Shown: piece by piece, positions 1-8,513 of the stretch | How positions within the stretch are numbered: the stretch's first letter is position 1 | Layout of the letters: each line of letters starts with the position of its first letter | NCBI RefSeq assembly: GCF_001613225.1 | Contig: NZ_BDBY01000127.1 | Coordinates: forward strand, 1 to 34,910 | Direction of reading: 5' to 3' | Length of the DNA stretch: 34,910 bases | Origin: Nocardia pseudovaccinii NBRC 100343 | GTDB taxonomy: Bacteria > Actinomycetota > Actinomycetes > Mycobacteriales > Mycobacteriaceae | Made by a program: the position numbers and the translations under genes | Notes under the pieces: generated by a model | The model's database searches: none | What the model saw: only the letters and a program-made list of their open reading frames with translations | What the model was told of the DNA's origin: nothing

Positions 1-2213
1 ACGGGTACGACGTCACCGATCCCACCACGGTTTCGGCGGCCCTCGGCGGCCCGGCCGGACTCAAGGCACTCGCGGACGAAGTGCGCAGCCGCGGTATGGG
101 TTTGATCGTCGATCTGGTGCCCAACCACGTCGGCGTGGCCGATCCCCGGCAGAACCCGTGGTGGTGGGATGTGCTGCGCAACGGCCGCGAATCACAGTTC
201 GCGCATTTCTTCGATATCGACTGGAGTGCGGGCAATGGCGCGGGCGGCCGGCTGGCACTGCCGGTGCTGCAGAGCGAAAACGATCCGGCCGCACTAACGG
301 TGGACCGGTCCGGTTCGGAGCCGATGCTGGCACTGCACGATCTGCGCTTCCCCATCGCGGCGGGCACCGACGGCGACAACGCACTGCGCATCCACGACAA
401 ACAGCACTACCGGCTGGTCAGCTGGAAGGCCGGGCTGTGCACCTACCGGCGGTTCTTCGCGGTCGGCAGCCTGGCCGCGGTGCGCCAGGAGGATCCCGAG
501 GTCTTCGAGATCACCCACCGCGAGCTGGCGGCGTGGTGCGAACACGATCTGATCGACGGCGTCCGGGTCGACCATCCGGACGGATTGTCCTATCCCACCG
601 CGTATCTGACGAAGCTGCGTCGGCTCATCGGCCCGCACCGGCTACTACTCGTGGAAAAGATCCTCGCGAACCGCGAACCCTTGGACAAGACGCTGCCGGT
701 CGACGGCACCACCGGCTACGACGCACTGTCCGACTACGGCGGCGTACTGATCGACCCCGACGGCGAACAGACGCTGACCGAACTGTCGCGCAAAGTCGCC
801 GGGCACGGCAGCGACCGCGCCTGGATCGGCGAAACCGAACACCGCATCAAACGCGCGGTGGCGGAGAACATCCTGGCCCCGGAGATCCGGCGCCTGGTCG
901 CCGCTATCAAGCGCGACGCGCATGCCGAGAGCTTCGACACCATGGCATTGACCAATGCCACCATCGAGGTGCTGGCCTTTATGCCGGTCTACCGGGTGGA
1001 TTACGCGCCGCTGGCGGGTATGACCGGCGCGGTGGTCGCCGAGGTGGAGAAGCGCAATAGCGAACTGACGGTGCCGCTGAGCGTGCTGGTGGCGGCGCTG
1101 GCGTCCGATGGCGAGGCGGCCGTTCGGTTCAGCCAGGTCTGCGGTGCGATCACCGCGAAGGCCGTCGAGGACACCATGTTCTACCAGGCGGCGCGGCTGG
1201 TCTCACTGCAGGAGGTGGGCGGCAATCCGGCCCGATTCGGCCACTCGCTCAACGAGTTCCACCTGTCCAATAGCGAACGCGCGCAACGCTGGCCCGCCAC
1301 CATGACCACACTGTCGACGCACGACACCAAGCGCGGAGAGGATGTGCGCGCCCGGATCGGGTTGCTGTCCCAGGCCGCGGAGACCTGGGCGCGTGCTGTC
1401 GAATCCTGGCAGGAGATCACCCCGGGTCCCGACGGCGCGACGACATTGTTCCTGCTGCAGAACATGTTCGGCGTCTGGCCCGCCGACGGCCGACCGGCCT
1501 CGTCCGTGGCCGGACTGCGCGAGCGACTGCATCTGTTCGCGGAGAAGGCGATTCGCGAGGCCGGTGTCCATACTTCCTGGGAGGAACCGGATGTCGGATT
1601 CGAGAAGAAGGTGCACGGCTGGCTCGATGCGGTGATCGACGGGCCGGTCGGTTCCGAAATCGGTGATCTGGTGCACGAACTCGCCCCGCACGCCTGGTCG
1701 GATTCACTGTCGCAGAAGCTGCTGCAGCTGTGCGGGCCCGGAATTCCCGATATCTATCAGGGCTGCGAGCTATGGGAGGACACGCTCGTCGATCCGGACA
1801 ACCGCCGCCCGGTGGATTTCGCGGCCCGTGCCGGACTGCTGCAATCACTCACCGGTACACCGGCTTTGGATACCACCGGCGCGGCCAAGATGTGGATCGT
1901 CGCCTACGCGCTCTGGTTGCGCCGCGAGCGTCCGGACTGTTTCGTCGGCGGCACCTACCTGCCGCTTTTCGCCACCGGCGAGCAGGAAGGCAGGCTGGTC
2001 GCCTACGCGCGCGGCCGGGCCGGTGAAACGCCCGAGGTGATCGTGGCCGCCACCCGGCACAGCCTCGGCCTGGCCGAAACCGGGTGGACCGATACCACTT
2101 TGGAGCTGCCGCAGGGCAACTGGACCGACCGCCTGACCGGCCACACCTTCCAGGGCCGAGCCCGATTGGAAAAGCTGTTCGCCCGGCTGCCGGTGGCGCT
2201 ACTCGTGCGCTGA
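1..2213 (+). CDS. treY: Maltooligosyl trehalose synthase (TreY), 5' end outside window
   Basis: TreY isomerises the reducing-end alpha-1,4 bond of maltooligosaccharides to the alpha-1,1 bond of trehalose; TreZ then releases trehalose. The frame is open from base 3, before any start codon, and begins with GYDVTDPTTV, so the true start lies upstream. About 736 residues are visible, against roughly 770 for the family, so only a short N-terminal piece is missing. GH13 landmarks are present in order: GLIVDLVPNHVGVA (region I), DGVRVDHPDGL with the nucleophile Asp, LLLVEKIL with the acid/base Glu, and TLSTHDTKRGEDVRAR with the third carboxylate. The last 15 bp overlap the convergent DUF2235 gene. 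Its partner treZ lies about 10 kb away on the opposite strand instead of adjacent. Confidence 0.96.
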   Translation, partial: GYDVTDPTTVSAALGGPAGLKALADEVRSRGMGLIVDLVPNHVGVADPRQNPWWWDVLRNGRESQFAHFFDIDWSAGNGAGGRLALPVLQSENDPAALTVDRSGSEPMLALHDLRFPIAAGTDGDNALRIHDKQHYRLVSWKAGLCTYRRFFAVGSLAAVRQEDPEVFEITHRELAAWCEHDLIDGVRVDHPDGLSYPTAYLTKLRRLIGPHRLLLVEKILANREPLDKTLPVDGTTGYDALSDYGGVLIDPDGEQTLTELSRKVAGHGSDRAWIGETEHRIKRAVAENILAPEIRRLVAAIKRDAHAESFDTMALTNATIEVLAFMPVYRVDYAPLAGMTGAVVAEVEKRNSELTVPLSVLVAALASDGEAAVRFSQVCGAITAKAVEDTMFYQAARLVSLQEVGGNPARFGHSLNEFHLSNSERAQRWPATMTTLSTHDTKRGEDVRARIGLLSQAAETWARAVESWQEITPGPDGATTLFLLQNMFGVWPADGRPASSVAGLRERLHLFAEKAIREAGVHTSWEEPDVGFEKKVHGWLDAVIDGPVGSEIGDLVHELAPHAWSDSLSQKLLQLCGPGIPDIYQGCELWEDTLVDPDNRRPVDFAARAGLLQSLTGTPALDTTGAAKMWIVAYALWLRRERPDCFVGGTYLPLFATGEQEGRLVAYARGRAGETPEVIVAATRHSLGLAETGWTDTTLELPQGNWTDRLTGHTFQGRARLEKLFARLPVALLVR

Positions 2214-3383
2214 GGGCTCCTCCGGCGTGCTGGCCGTTACCGTGCCGGTCTTCTCGATCAGCGTCTCGGGCACCATCCCGTCGTTGTCCTTCAGCCAGCG
2301 CCGCAGATTCGCGGGTCGGTAGTCCGTGGCGTCGTGCGCGGTGGAGGCCAGGCGCACGCCGCGATCCCCGTCGGTATACAGCCGCCGCCAGGAATCCCAA
2401 TAGAATCGCGGATTCCTCGGCTGACGAATGGTGCGCAGCACATTGAGGATTCGGTATCCGATGCCGAGCGAGCGATGCAATTCCATATGTTTCGCACCCG
2501 AAGCCGCGCACCGCTGGGACAGTCCCTCGAGCCGGTCGCGGTCGAAGACGAGTCCGACCGCCTCGGCCTGTTCGACCATCCAGCGCAGCGTGATATCGGA
2601 GAGTCCGCATTCCTTGTAGCCGCCGCCGACATCGCTGTGCACGCCCTCGAACCAGACCTGCTTCACCCGGTCGTAGTCGTGGGAATACTTCACATCCGGT
2701 TCGATCGGCACCTCCCAGAGGCACGGTTCGAAATTGCGCCGCCGCTCATCGAGTGCCAGGGCCTGCCGTGCGCAGTAGACATTGCGTCCGAGCTTCACAT
2801 CGTGGAACCGGTGCCGCAACGACGTCAGTCCGGGCACGCCGAGTGCGCCGACGGTATCGAAGACCCCGATGAAGTCGATCTTGGCCGGAGCATCCCAGCA
2901 GTTCGCCTTGCGGAAGTCGATCCACTCCCGCGGCTCCCTCGGATCCGGATTCTCCGGGGTCCGCCGTGGCGCGGGCTGATGGTGAATCCGCAAGGCCTCC
3001 GGGTACTTTCCCTCGATCATCGCATCGGGCGTCATGATCCCGATGCGGCCGATCAGACCCGCCAGGCTACGGGCGGTGTACGCACCGCGGCTGAAACCGA
3101 AGATGTAGATCTCGTCCCCCGGCTGCCAATTCAGTGCCAGGTGCCAGTACGCCGAGGACAGATTCGCCTCGAGTCCGAGTCCGAACGCACCACCCATCAG
3201 GCGGTCGGCCAGGAAGCCGCGCGCGCCCGGCCCGGATACGTAGCTGACCCACTGCGGGATCGACTCCCCCGACGGTCCCGGCGCCTCGTACCGGATCGTC
3301 TGCGCGATCTTGATGATATTCGATACCGTGTTGCTGGATTCGGCCTTCCAGGTGCCGTCGCAACAGACCACCAGTCGTTTCAT
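2199..3383 (-). CDS. DUF2235 alpha/beta hydrolase (T6SS Tle1-like lipase fold)
   Basis: 394 residues. The N-terminus MKRLVVCCDGTW is the classic DUF2235 opening. A full Ser-Asp-His triad can be proposed: Ser98 in GFSRGAYTAR (GxSxG elbow), Asp176 in VFDTVGALG and His249 in GVHSDVGGGY. In proteobacteria some DUF2235 proteins are type VI secretion phospholipases (Tle1); actinobacteria lack that system, so a cytosolic lipase or esterase role is inferred and the substrate is unknown. There is no signal peptide or membrane segment. The ATG is supported by a GGAGG on the minus strand 8 nt upstream (plus-strand bases 3392-3396). It ends inside the 3' end of treY (15 bp tail overlap) and is divergent from the LuxR-family regulator, which could make the pair co-regulated. 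Confidence 0.9.
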   Translation of the reverse strand: MKRLVVCCDGTWKAESSNTVSNIIKIAQTIRYEAPGPSGESIPQWVSYVSGPGARGFLADRLMGGAFGLGLEANLSSAYWHLALNWQPGDEIYIFGFSRGAYTARSLAGLIGRIGIMTPDAMIEGKYPEALRIHHQPAPRRTPENPDPREPREWIDFRKANCWDAPAKIDFIGVFDTVGALGVPGLTSLRHRFHDVKLGRNVYCARQALALDERRRNFEPCLWEVPIEPDVKYSHDYDRVKQVWFEGVHSDVGGGYKECGLSDITLRWMVEQAEAVGLVFDRDRLEGLSQRCAASGAKHMELHRSLGIGYRILNVLRTIRQPRNPRFYWDSWRRLYTDGDRGVRLASTAHDATDYRPANLRRWLKDNDGMVPETLIEKTGTVTASTPEEPSAHE

Positions 3384-3616
3384 GAGTAGATCCTCCGCCC
3401 CGATTGCCGTCGAAACCTGCGTACTCGACTACCCGAATCATCGAGGCGTCCGCGGCGGATGTTAATGAAAATGTTGTCTTTCAACGCAAAAGGCACGCTC
3501 CGAACGGAATTTTCGCGAGTATCCTCGCGGGGCCGCGACCGGGTGGGATCGCCGGATACCGCTGCCACCGAAGCGTCGATGAAACGGGTGTCGGTCACTT
3601 GGGTTCGGTCGGCGGT

Positions 3617-3622
3617 TACGGT
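3617..3622 (+). promoter_or_regulatory. Candidate -10 (TACGGT) for leaderless LuxR-family gene
   Basis: TACGGT fits the actinobacterial TANNNT -10 and lies 6 nt before ATG 3629, the spacing expected if transcription starts at the start codon. There is no convincing -35 and no good Shine-Dalgarno, which fits leaderless expression. The 245-bp region 3384-3628 is the divergent intergenic space with the DUF2235 gene; no other signal was recognised in it. Confidence 0.4.
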
Positions 3623-3628
3623 GAGCAG

Positions 3629-6319
3629 ATGCTCCACGGAAGAGAAGTCGAACAAGCTCGGATCGATCGGCTTCTCGAGGCGGCTCGTACGGGGCGCAGC
3701 GGGGCGCTCGTGGTGCGCGGCGAGCCGGGGATCGGAAAGACGGCGCTGTTGGATTATGCGGCGGCGCAGGGGATTCCGGCGGTGCGCAGTGCCGGAATCG
3801 AGTCCGAGGCGGAATTGCCGTTCGCGGGGCTGCATCTGCTGATCAAACCGGGAATGGCACTGGTGGACGGGTTGCCCGCACCGCAGCGGGATGCGCTGCG
3901 CGGGGCATTCGGTCTGGCACAGCATGATCCGGCGGATCGGATGTTGATCGGGTTGGCGGTGCTGTCACTGCTGGCGGAGGAGGCGGCCGAGGGGCCGCTG
4001 CTGTGTTTGATCGATGACGCGCATTGGCTGGATCGAGCAACGGCGGAGACGCTGCTGTTCGCGGCCCGGCGACTCGATGCCGAGGGCGTGGTGATCATCT
4101 TCGCGGCGCGGACCGGCGAACAGGATTTTCCCGCGCCCGGCCTGCCGGAGCTCGCGCTGACCGGCCTGGCGCAGGAGTCGGCGGCCGCGCTGGTGGACAG
4201 TCGCGGTCCGGATCTTTCACCCGCTGTTCGGTACCGGTTGCTCGCCGAGGCGGGCGGTAATCCGCTCGCGCTGCTGGAGTTGCCCGCAGTTCTGGCGGCC
4301 GAGGGCAACGATTCCGGTCACGGGCCGAATCCCCTGCCGCTGACACAGCGGCTCCAGGTGGCATTTCACGGCCAAGTTTCCAGGCTGCCTTCAGCCACTC
4401 GGACGTTGCTGCTGATCGCGGCCGCGGCGGGCACCAACGATCTCACCACGGTGCTGCGTGCGGCCGACGAGCTCGGGGCACACTTATCGGACCTACAGCC
4501 CGCCGCAGACGCCGGGTTGGTCGGTAGCGATCGCGTGAGTTTCCGGCATCCCCTGCTGCGTTCTGCGGTCTACCAGGGTGCGCCGCTGACGCAGCGGCTC
4601 GCCGCGCACGCCGCCATCGCCGCCGCACTGACCGAACCCGAGAACGCCGACCTGCGCGCCTGGCATCTGGCCTCGGCGGCGACCGGACCGGACGAGACCG
4701 CCGCGGCAGCGCTGGAGGACACAGCCGATCGCGCGCGTCGGCGCAGCGGCTATTCCGGTGCCGTCGCCGCGTACGAACGCGCCGCGGGTTTGAGCACCGA
4801 CGCGTTTGCCCGCGTCCGACGGTTGGTGGCTGCCGCCGAAACCGCCAGTGAGGCGGGACAATTGGACCGCGCCAGCCGTCTGGCCGACCGCGCGGCCGGT
4901 TTGAGTACCGACCGAATGCTCGGGGCGCGACTGGATCTGGTTCGCGCCACCGCGGAATTCGGTGCGGGCAAACCACTCTCGGCGCACCAACTGCTGCTCG
5001 CGGGCGCCGATCTGGTGCGCACCGGCGATCCGGCCCGCGCCGCGCGGATCCTCATGCAGGCGGTGCACACGGCCTGGTACCTCGGCGCACCGGAACTCGC
5101 CGAGATCGCCGCGCACATCAACGCATTGGACCTGCCCGACGCCGAACCGATGACACCCATCGCCCGCTACACGGTCGCTGGCATCGATGGCCGACTCACC
5201 ATCGACCTGCGCGACGCGGCCGCCGCCGCCCGCCGCAACGGTGCGGACAGCCCGCGCGATCTGGTGCAGATGTGCGGCGTCGGGCTGGTCGTCGGCCAGG
5301 ACGAACAGTCCGCGGAGCTGGCGCAGACCCTCATTGCCGAATGCCGCGACCAGGGCCGCATCGCACTGCTGCCCACCCTGCTGTTCTTCCGCGCCGAGAC
5401 CGAGCTGTTCCTCGGCCGACCGCGCGAGGGTCGCATCGCCGCGCTCGAAGGGCTGCGGATCGCCGAGGATATCGGGCAGCGGCATTGGATCAGCCAGATG
5501 TCCAGCTATCTCGCCTATCTGGCGGCATTGGAGGGGCGCGAACGGGATTGCCGCGAGTTGGTCGACCGTGCCCTGGCCGAAGAACTCGGCGGTGCGGCCG
5601 CGCCCGGCGCACCGTGGACTCTGGCGGCGCTCGGCGTGCTCGATCTCGGCCTCGGCAGGGTCGACAGCGCGCTGTCCCGGCTGGAGCTGTTAACCGTGGA
5701 ACCCGCCCGCCACCACGTGATCGGTTTGCGGGCCCTGCCAGATCTGATCGAGGCGGCGGTGCGCATGGGCAGCCCCGAGCGAGCGGGTGACGCGCTGGAT
5801 CGGCTTTGCGGCTGGGCGAAAGTCTCGCGACAACAGTGGGTCACCGCGCTGGTCGAGCGCTGCCTGGCATTGACCGGGCCGGAAGCCAAGGCGGACAGCC
5901 ACTTTCAAGCCGCACTGGAACACGGCGGGCGGCCCTTCGAACAGGCCAGAACCCAGTTGCTTTTCGGTGAACGGCTACGGCGCAACCGTCGAAAGACCGA
6001 GGCGCGCAACCAACTTCAGTCCGCCCTGGAAACCTTCGACCGTCTCGACGCCGCACCGTGGGCCGAGCGCACCCGCACCGAACTCGCCGCCCTCGGCGTC
6101 GGCACCACAACCCGCCCCACCACGGGGGTCCTCGCCCGCCTCACCCCCCAAGAACTCCAGATCGTCCGCCTAGCCGCCCAAGGAATGTCCAACCGCGACA
6201 TCGCCGCCCAACTCTTCCTCAGCCCCCGCACCATAGGCCACCACCTCTACAAGGCCTACCCCAAACTCGGCGTCCTCTCCCGCACCGAACTCCGCACCCT
6301 CCCCCTCGACGTCGCCTAG
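3629..6319 (+). CDS. Large ATP-binding LuxR-family regulator (LAL type)
   Basis: 896 residues. The N-terminal AAA/STAND-type ATPase has Walker A GEPGIGKT at residues 31-38 and Walker B LLCLIDDAHWLD near 125-135. A long Ala/Leu-rich helical middle of TPR-like character follows, and the last ~65 residues form a LuxR helix-turn-helix (LTPQELQIVRLAAQGMSNRD, then SPRTIGHHLYKAYPKLGV). LAL proteins usually activate nearby operons on binding a ligand; the target here is unknown, and the divergent DUF2235 gene is the nearest candidate. The frame is open back to 3404, but similarity starts at MLHGREVE, so ATG 3629 is chosen. An IS element is inserted exactly at the stop codon: the TAG (6317-6319) belongs to the CTAG target duplication, so the protein stays intact while its native downstream sequence is displaced by about 1.4 kb. 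Confidence 0.92.
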   Translation: MLHGREVEQARIDRLLEAARTGRSGALVVRGEPGIGKTALLDYAAAQGIPAVRSAGIESEAELPFAGLHLLIKPGMALVDGLPAPQRDALRGAFGLAQHDPADRMLIGLAVLSLLAEEAAEGPLLCLIDDAHWLDRATAETLLFAARRLDAEGVVIIFAARTGEQDFPAPGLPELALTGLAQESAAALVDSRGPDLSPAVRYRLLAEAGGNPLALLELPAVLAAEGNDSGHGPNPLPLTQRLQVAFHGQVSRLPSATRTLLLIAAAAGTNDLTTVLRAADELGAHLSDLQPAADAGLVGSDRVSFRHPLLRSAVYQGAPLTQRLAAHAAIAAALTEPENADLRAWHLASAATGPDETAAAALEDTADRARRRSGYSGAVAAYERAAGLSTDAFARVRRLVAAAETASEAGQLDRASRLADRAAGLSTDRMLGARLDLVRATAEFGAGKPLSAHQLLLAGADLVRTGDPARAARILMQAVHTAWYLGAPELAEIAAHINALDLPDAEPMTPIARYTVAGIDGRLTIDLRDAAAAARRNGADSPRDLVQMCGVGLVVGQDEQSAELAQTLIAECRDQGRIALLPTLLFFRAETELFLGRPREGRIAALEGLRIAEDIGQRHWISQMSSYLAYLAALEGRERDCRELVDRALAEELGGAAAPGAPWTLAALGVLDLGLGRVDSALSRLELLTVEPARHHVIGLRALPDLIEAAVRMGSPERAGDALDRLCGWAKVSRQQWVTALVERCLALTGPEAKADSHFQAALEHGGRPFEQARTQLLFGERLRRNRRKTEARNQLQSALETFDRLDAAPWAERTRTELAALGVGTTTRPTTGVLARLTPQELQIVRLAAQGMSNRDIAAQLFLSPRTIGHHLYKAYPKLGVLSRTELRTLPLDVA
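6316..6319. repeat. Target site duplication CTAG, left copy
   Basis: CTAG directly precedes the left terminal repeat, and an identical CTAG (7757-7760) directly follows the right one. A 4-bp duplication matching YTAR is what IS701-family elements make. This copy contains the stop codon of the LuxR-family gene. Confidence 0.85.
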
Positions 6320-6335
6320 TAGGACTTTGTTAGGT
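6320..6335 (+). repeat. IS left terminal inverted repeat
   Basis: TAGGACTTTGTTAGGT; positions 6321-6335 are the exact reverse complement of 7741-7755, and the outer base is a T/G mismatch. Confidence 0.88.
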
Positions 6336-7740
6336 CAGTCACTATGGAGTGTGTCGGCTCGAGTTCCGGCGTGTTTCTCGAGACCATGGCGGGGTGGATG
6401 CGGTAGGTCTGGGCGAGGTCGGTGAACACCTCGATTCCTTTGTGGGCGAGGTGTTCTCGTCGCTGGCGCGTAAGGACCGGGTGGCCACGGCCGGGGTGTA
6501 TGTGCGTGGGGTGATGCTGGATGGCAAACGCAAGTCGATGCAGCCGATGGCCGAGCGGTTGGGGTGCGATCATCAGCGGTTGCAGCAGTTCGTGACCTCC
6601 TCGCCGTGGGATGTGGTGCCGGTGCGGAAGGTGTTGTCACGCAAGGCGTGTGAGGTGATCACACCGCAGGCGTGGGCGGTCGATGACACCGGGTTCGCCA
6701 AGGACGGTGACGCCTCGCCGTGCGTGGCCCGCCAGTATTCGGGCACCCTGGGCAAGGTCGGCAACTGCCAGGTCGCGGTCAGTGTGCATGCGGTGACCGA
6801 CCACGCCTCCGCACCCCTGAACTGGCGGTTGTTCCTGCCCGCCAGCTGGGACGATCGGGCCGCGGGCGACGCGGAGCAGAAAGCGGCGATCACCGCGCGT
6901 CGGGCGAAGGCCGCGATCCCCGGCAACGAGCACCACCGCCGCAAGTGGGAACAAGCCCTGGAGATGATCGATGAACTGCTCGCCTGGGGCCGCACCCTGC
7001 CGCCGGTGATCGTCGCCGACGCCGGCTACGGCGACGCCACCGAATTCCGGCAAGGACTCACCGACCGCGGCTTGGCCTACGTCGTCGCCGTCAAAGCCAC
7101 CACCAGCATCCACCCCGGCGATGCCATACCGGTGACACCACCATGGTGCGGTAACGGGCGCCCGCCGAAATCCCACTACCCCGACCCGCCGACGACATGC
7201 AAAGACCTCGTCATGACCGCCGGTCGCCACGCACTGCAGGAGGTGACCTGGCGCCACGGCACCAAAACCGGTCCCGCCAACCCGGCCGCCGCGATGCGCT
7301 CGCAGTTCACCGCGGCCCAGGTCCGGCCCGCCAACCGCACCATCGCCCGCGCCGTCGACGGCAGCCTGCCCGAACTCTGGCTTGTCGCCGAATGGCCGTC
7401 GGGTGCAACCGAGCCCACCGACTACTGGCTGTCCACCCTGCCCGCCGACACCCCGATCACCGAACTGGTCCGGCTGGCAAAGATCCGCTGGCGCATCGAG
7501 CACGACTACCGCGAACTCAAAGACGCCCTCGGCCTCGACCATTTCGAGGGCCGCTCCTGGCTCGGCTGGCACCACCACACCACCCTCGTCACCGCCGCCC
7601 ACCTGTTCCTCACCACGCTGCGGCTGACCAGCCCAAAAGCATCCGGGCAGGACTGACCCTCTACGGCATCGTCCGCGAAATCCAACGCGCACTTGCCATC
7701 TGGATCGGCACCTGCCCACTCTGCCACCACAACCTTCCCA

Positions 7741-7756
7741 ACCTAACAAAGTCCTC
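7741..7756 (-). repeat. IS right terminal inverted repeat
   Basis: ACCTAACAAAGTCCTC, reverse complement of the left end except for the outermost base. The restored transposase frame would read through it and stop in the adjoining CTAG. Confidence 0.88.
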
Positions 7757-7760
7757 CTAG
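7757..7760. repeat. Target site duplication CTAG, right copy
   Basis: Second copy of the CTAG that also forms the stop of the LuxR-family gene at 6316-6319. It gives the frameshifted transposase C-terminal frame its TAG. Confidence 0.85.
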
Positions 7761-7765
7761 GCCTC

Positions 7766-7838
7766 TTTCAAGATCAGGTGGCACTGGTGGCGGGGGCTTC
7801 TCGGGCGATGCCGCCATGGATTCCACCTGATCTTGAAA
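7766..7838. terminator. Perfect 16-bp inverted repeat, probable terminator of the LuxR-family gene
   Basis: TTTCAAGATCAGGTGG (7766-7781) is the exact reverse complement of 7823-7838. A further inner pairing, TGGCGG (7788-7793) with CCGCCA (7811-7816), lies inside the 41-base loop. With the IS removed, the hairpin starts a few bases after the LuxR-family stop codon, where a terminator is expected. There is no run of T after either arm. A small palindromic mobile element is the alternative. Confidence 0.55.
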
Positions 7839-8212
7839 TGGGGTGTGGGGCATGGCCACGTCGGCTGTTGGTTGGTTGGGCTGGGGTGGGTGCTGTGGTT
7901 GGGAACCGACTCTTGTGTTCGGTGGCCTCGGATAGTTTGTCGTTCTGGGGTTTTGCGGGGTGATGCTGGGCGCGGTGTGTGCCGTACCCGGCTTACCTTC
8001 CGCGGTCAGGTGGGCAGGCCCGCGGCTTCCAGCTCAGTCGACCGGATGTGGTTGCGTTCTTGGGCGTTGTCGAAGGTAGTCAAGTGGTGGTTGGTGGTGG
8101 GGGGCACCCAATTGACTGCGCTCGATGAGCTCGAGCCGTCATTCGACTCCCCGCTTGCTGTCCGATGATTCCGGCCCCGCGGAGAGCGCCTCAGGGATGA
8201 CGCACTGTTTGC
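7839..8212. other. Intergenic stretch with no intact gene
   Basis: About 370 bp without a convincing coding region. The plus strand is strikingly rich in T and G from roughly 7840 to 8130, unlike the genes around it. On the minus strand a frame ends at 8006-8008 with a peptide including VNWVPPTT and ERNHIRSTELEAAGLPT. It has no start and no recognised family, and could be the tail of a lost gene. Otherwise I see nothing in it. Confidence 0.5.
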
Positions 8213-8428
8213 CTACGCTGTGCCGCGCGCGCCGACCCGGCCGATAACCCAGCGGCCGGTTCCGACCCCGGCGGCGACCAGCACCGCGACCTGCAGCGAC
8301 CCGGTGATCAGCGCGAGGACCAGGCAGATGACGAGACCGAGGGCGATCGCCTCGAGTTTGTACATCGGCCACGCGCTGCCAGCGATATCCACCGCTGTGG
8401 GGCGAGTCTGAAGGGGGACCACTGCCAT
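8213..8428 (-). CDS. Small conserved membrane protein
   Basis: 71 residues starting MAVVPLQTRPTAVDIAG. Two hydrophobic helices are visible (about residues 26-42 and 45-62) with a short basic tail ending RVGARGTA, so it is probably an integral membrane hairpin. I do not recognise a named family. The proline/threonine N-terminus and two-helix plan recall short actinobacterial membrane proteins of unknown function. It is divergent from the deazaflavin-dependent oxidoreductase gene, 85 bp away. The ATG is chosen because the only extension shows no similarity-like composition. Confidence 0.7.
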   Translation of the reverse strand: MAVVPLQTRPTAVDIAGSAWPMYKLEAIALGLVICLVLALITGSLQVAVLVAAGVGTGRWVIGRVGARGTA

Positions 8429-8513
8429 GTCGTCAGGCTACACGGATGGGGAAGTTCGGGCTACCTAACATTTCGGCGGGAACAGAGGCGGGCGCCGCGT
8501 TGTTGCGGGTGTC

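Larger units (their letters stand above)
6320..7756 (+). mobile_element. IS701-like insertion sequence (about 1437 bp)
   Basis: Ends are defined by 16-bp terminal inverted repeats (6320-6335 and 7741-7756) identical in 15 of 16 positions; only the outermost base differs. They are flanked by a 4-bp CTAG duplication. The element carries one transposase gene of IS701 type reading left to right and no passenger gene. Intact ends and an exact duplication suggest a fairly recent insertion, although the transposase frame is broken near its 3' end. The empty site can be read as the LuxR-family stop codon followed directly by the hairpin at 7766-7838. Confidence 0.9.
6349..7760 (+). pseudogene. IS701-family DDE transposase, frameshifted near 3' end
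   Basis: The main frame (GTG 6349 to TGA 7654-7656, about 435 residues) carries the IS701 transposase body. It has DDTGFAKDG with the first Asp, VIVADAGYGD with the second, and KIRWRIEHDYRELKDALGLD with the catalytic Glu, plus the conserved stretches GKVGNCQVAVSVHAVTD and HFEGRSWLGWHHH. After SPKASGQ the frame stops, but the next frame continues with the family's usual C-terminus (GLTLYGIVREIQRALA, then a CPLC pair) to a TAG at 7758-7760 in the right target duplication. One missing G around 7645-7652 explains this. The ~35-residue tail is lost unless frameshifting or a sequencing error is involved. The N-terminal start is uncertain; GTG 6349 is the earliest in this frame inside the element. 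Confidence 0.85.

Noticed and set aside
3404..3628. 75-residue N-terminal extension of the LuxR-family regulator
   Set aside because: No similarity-like content, and a -10-like box and the conserved LHGREVE start favour ATG 3629.
7778..8168. Short plus-strand open frames after the IS element
   Set aside because: Composition follows the T+G-rich DNA, they overlap each other in different frames, and have no ribosome site or recognisable motif.
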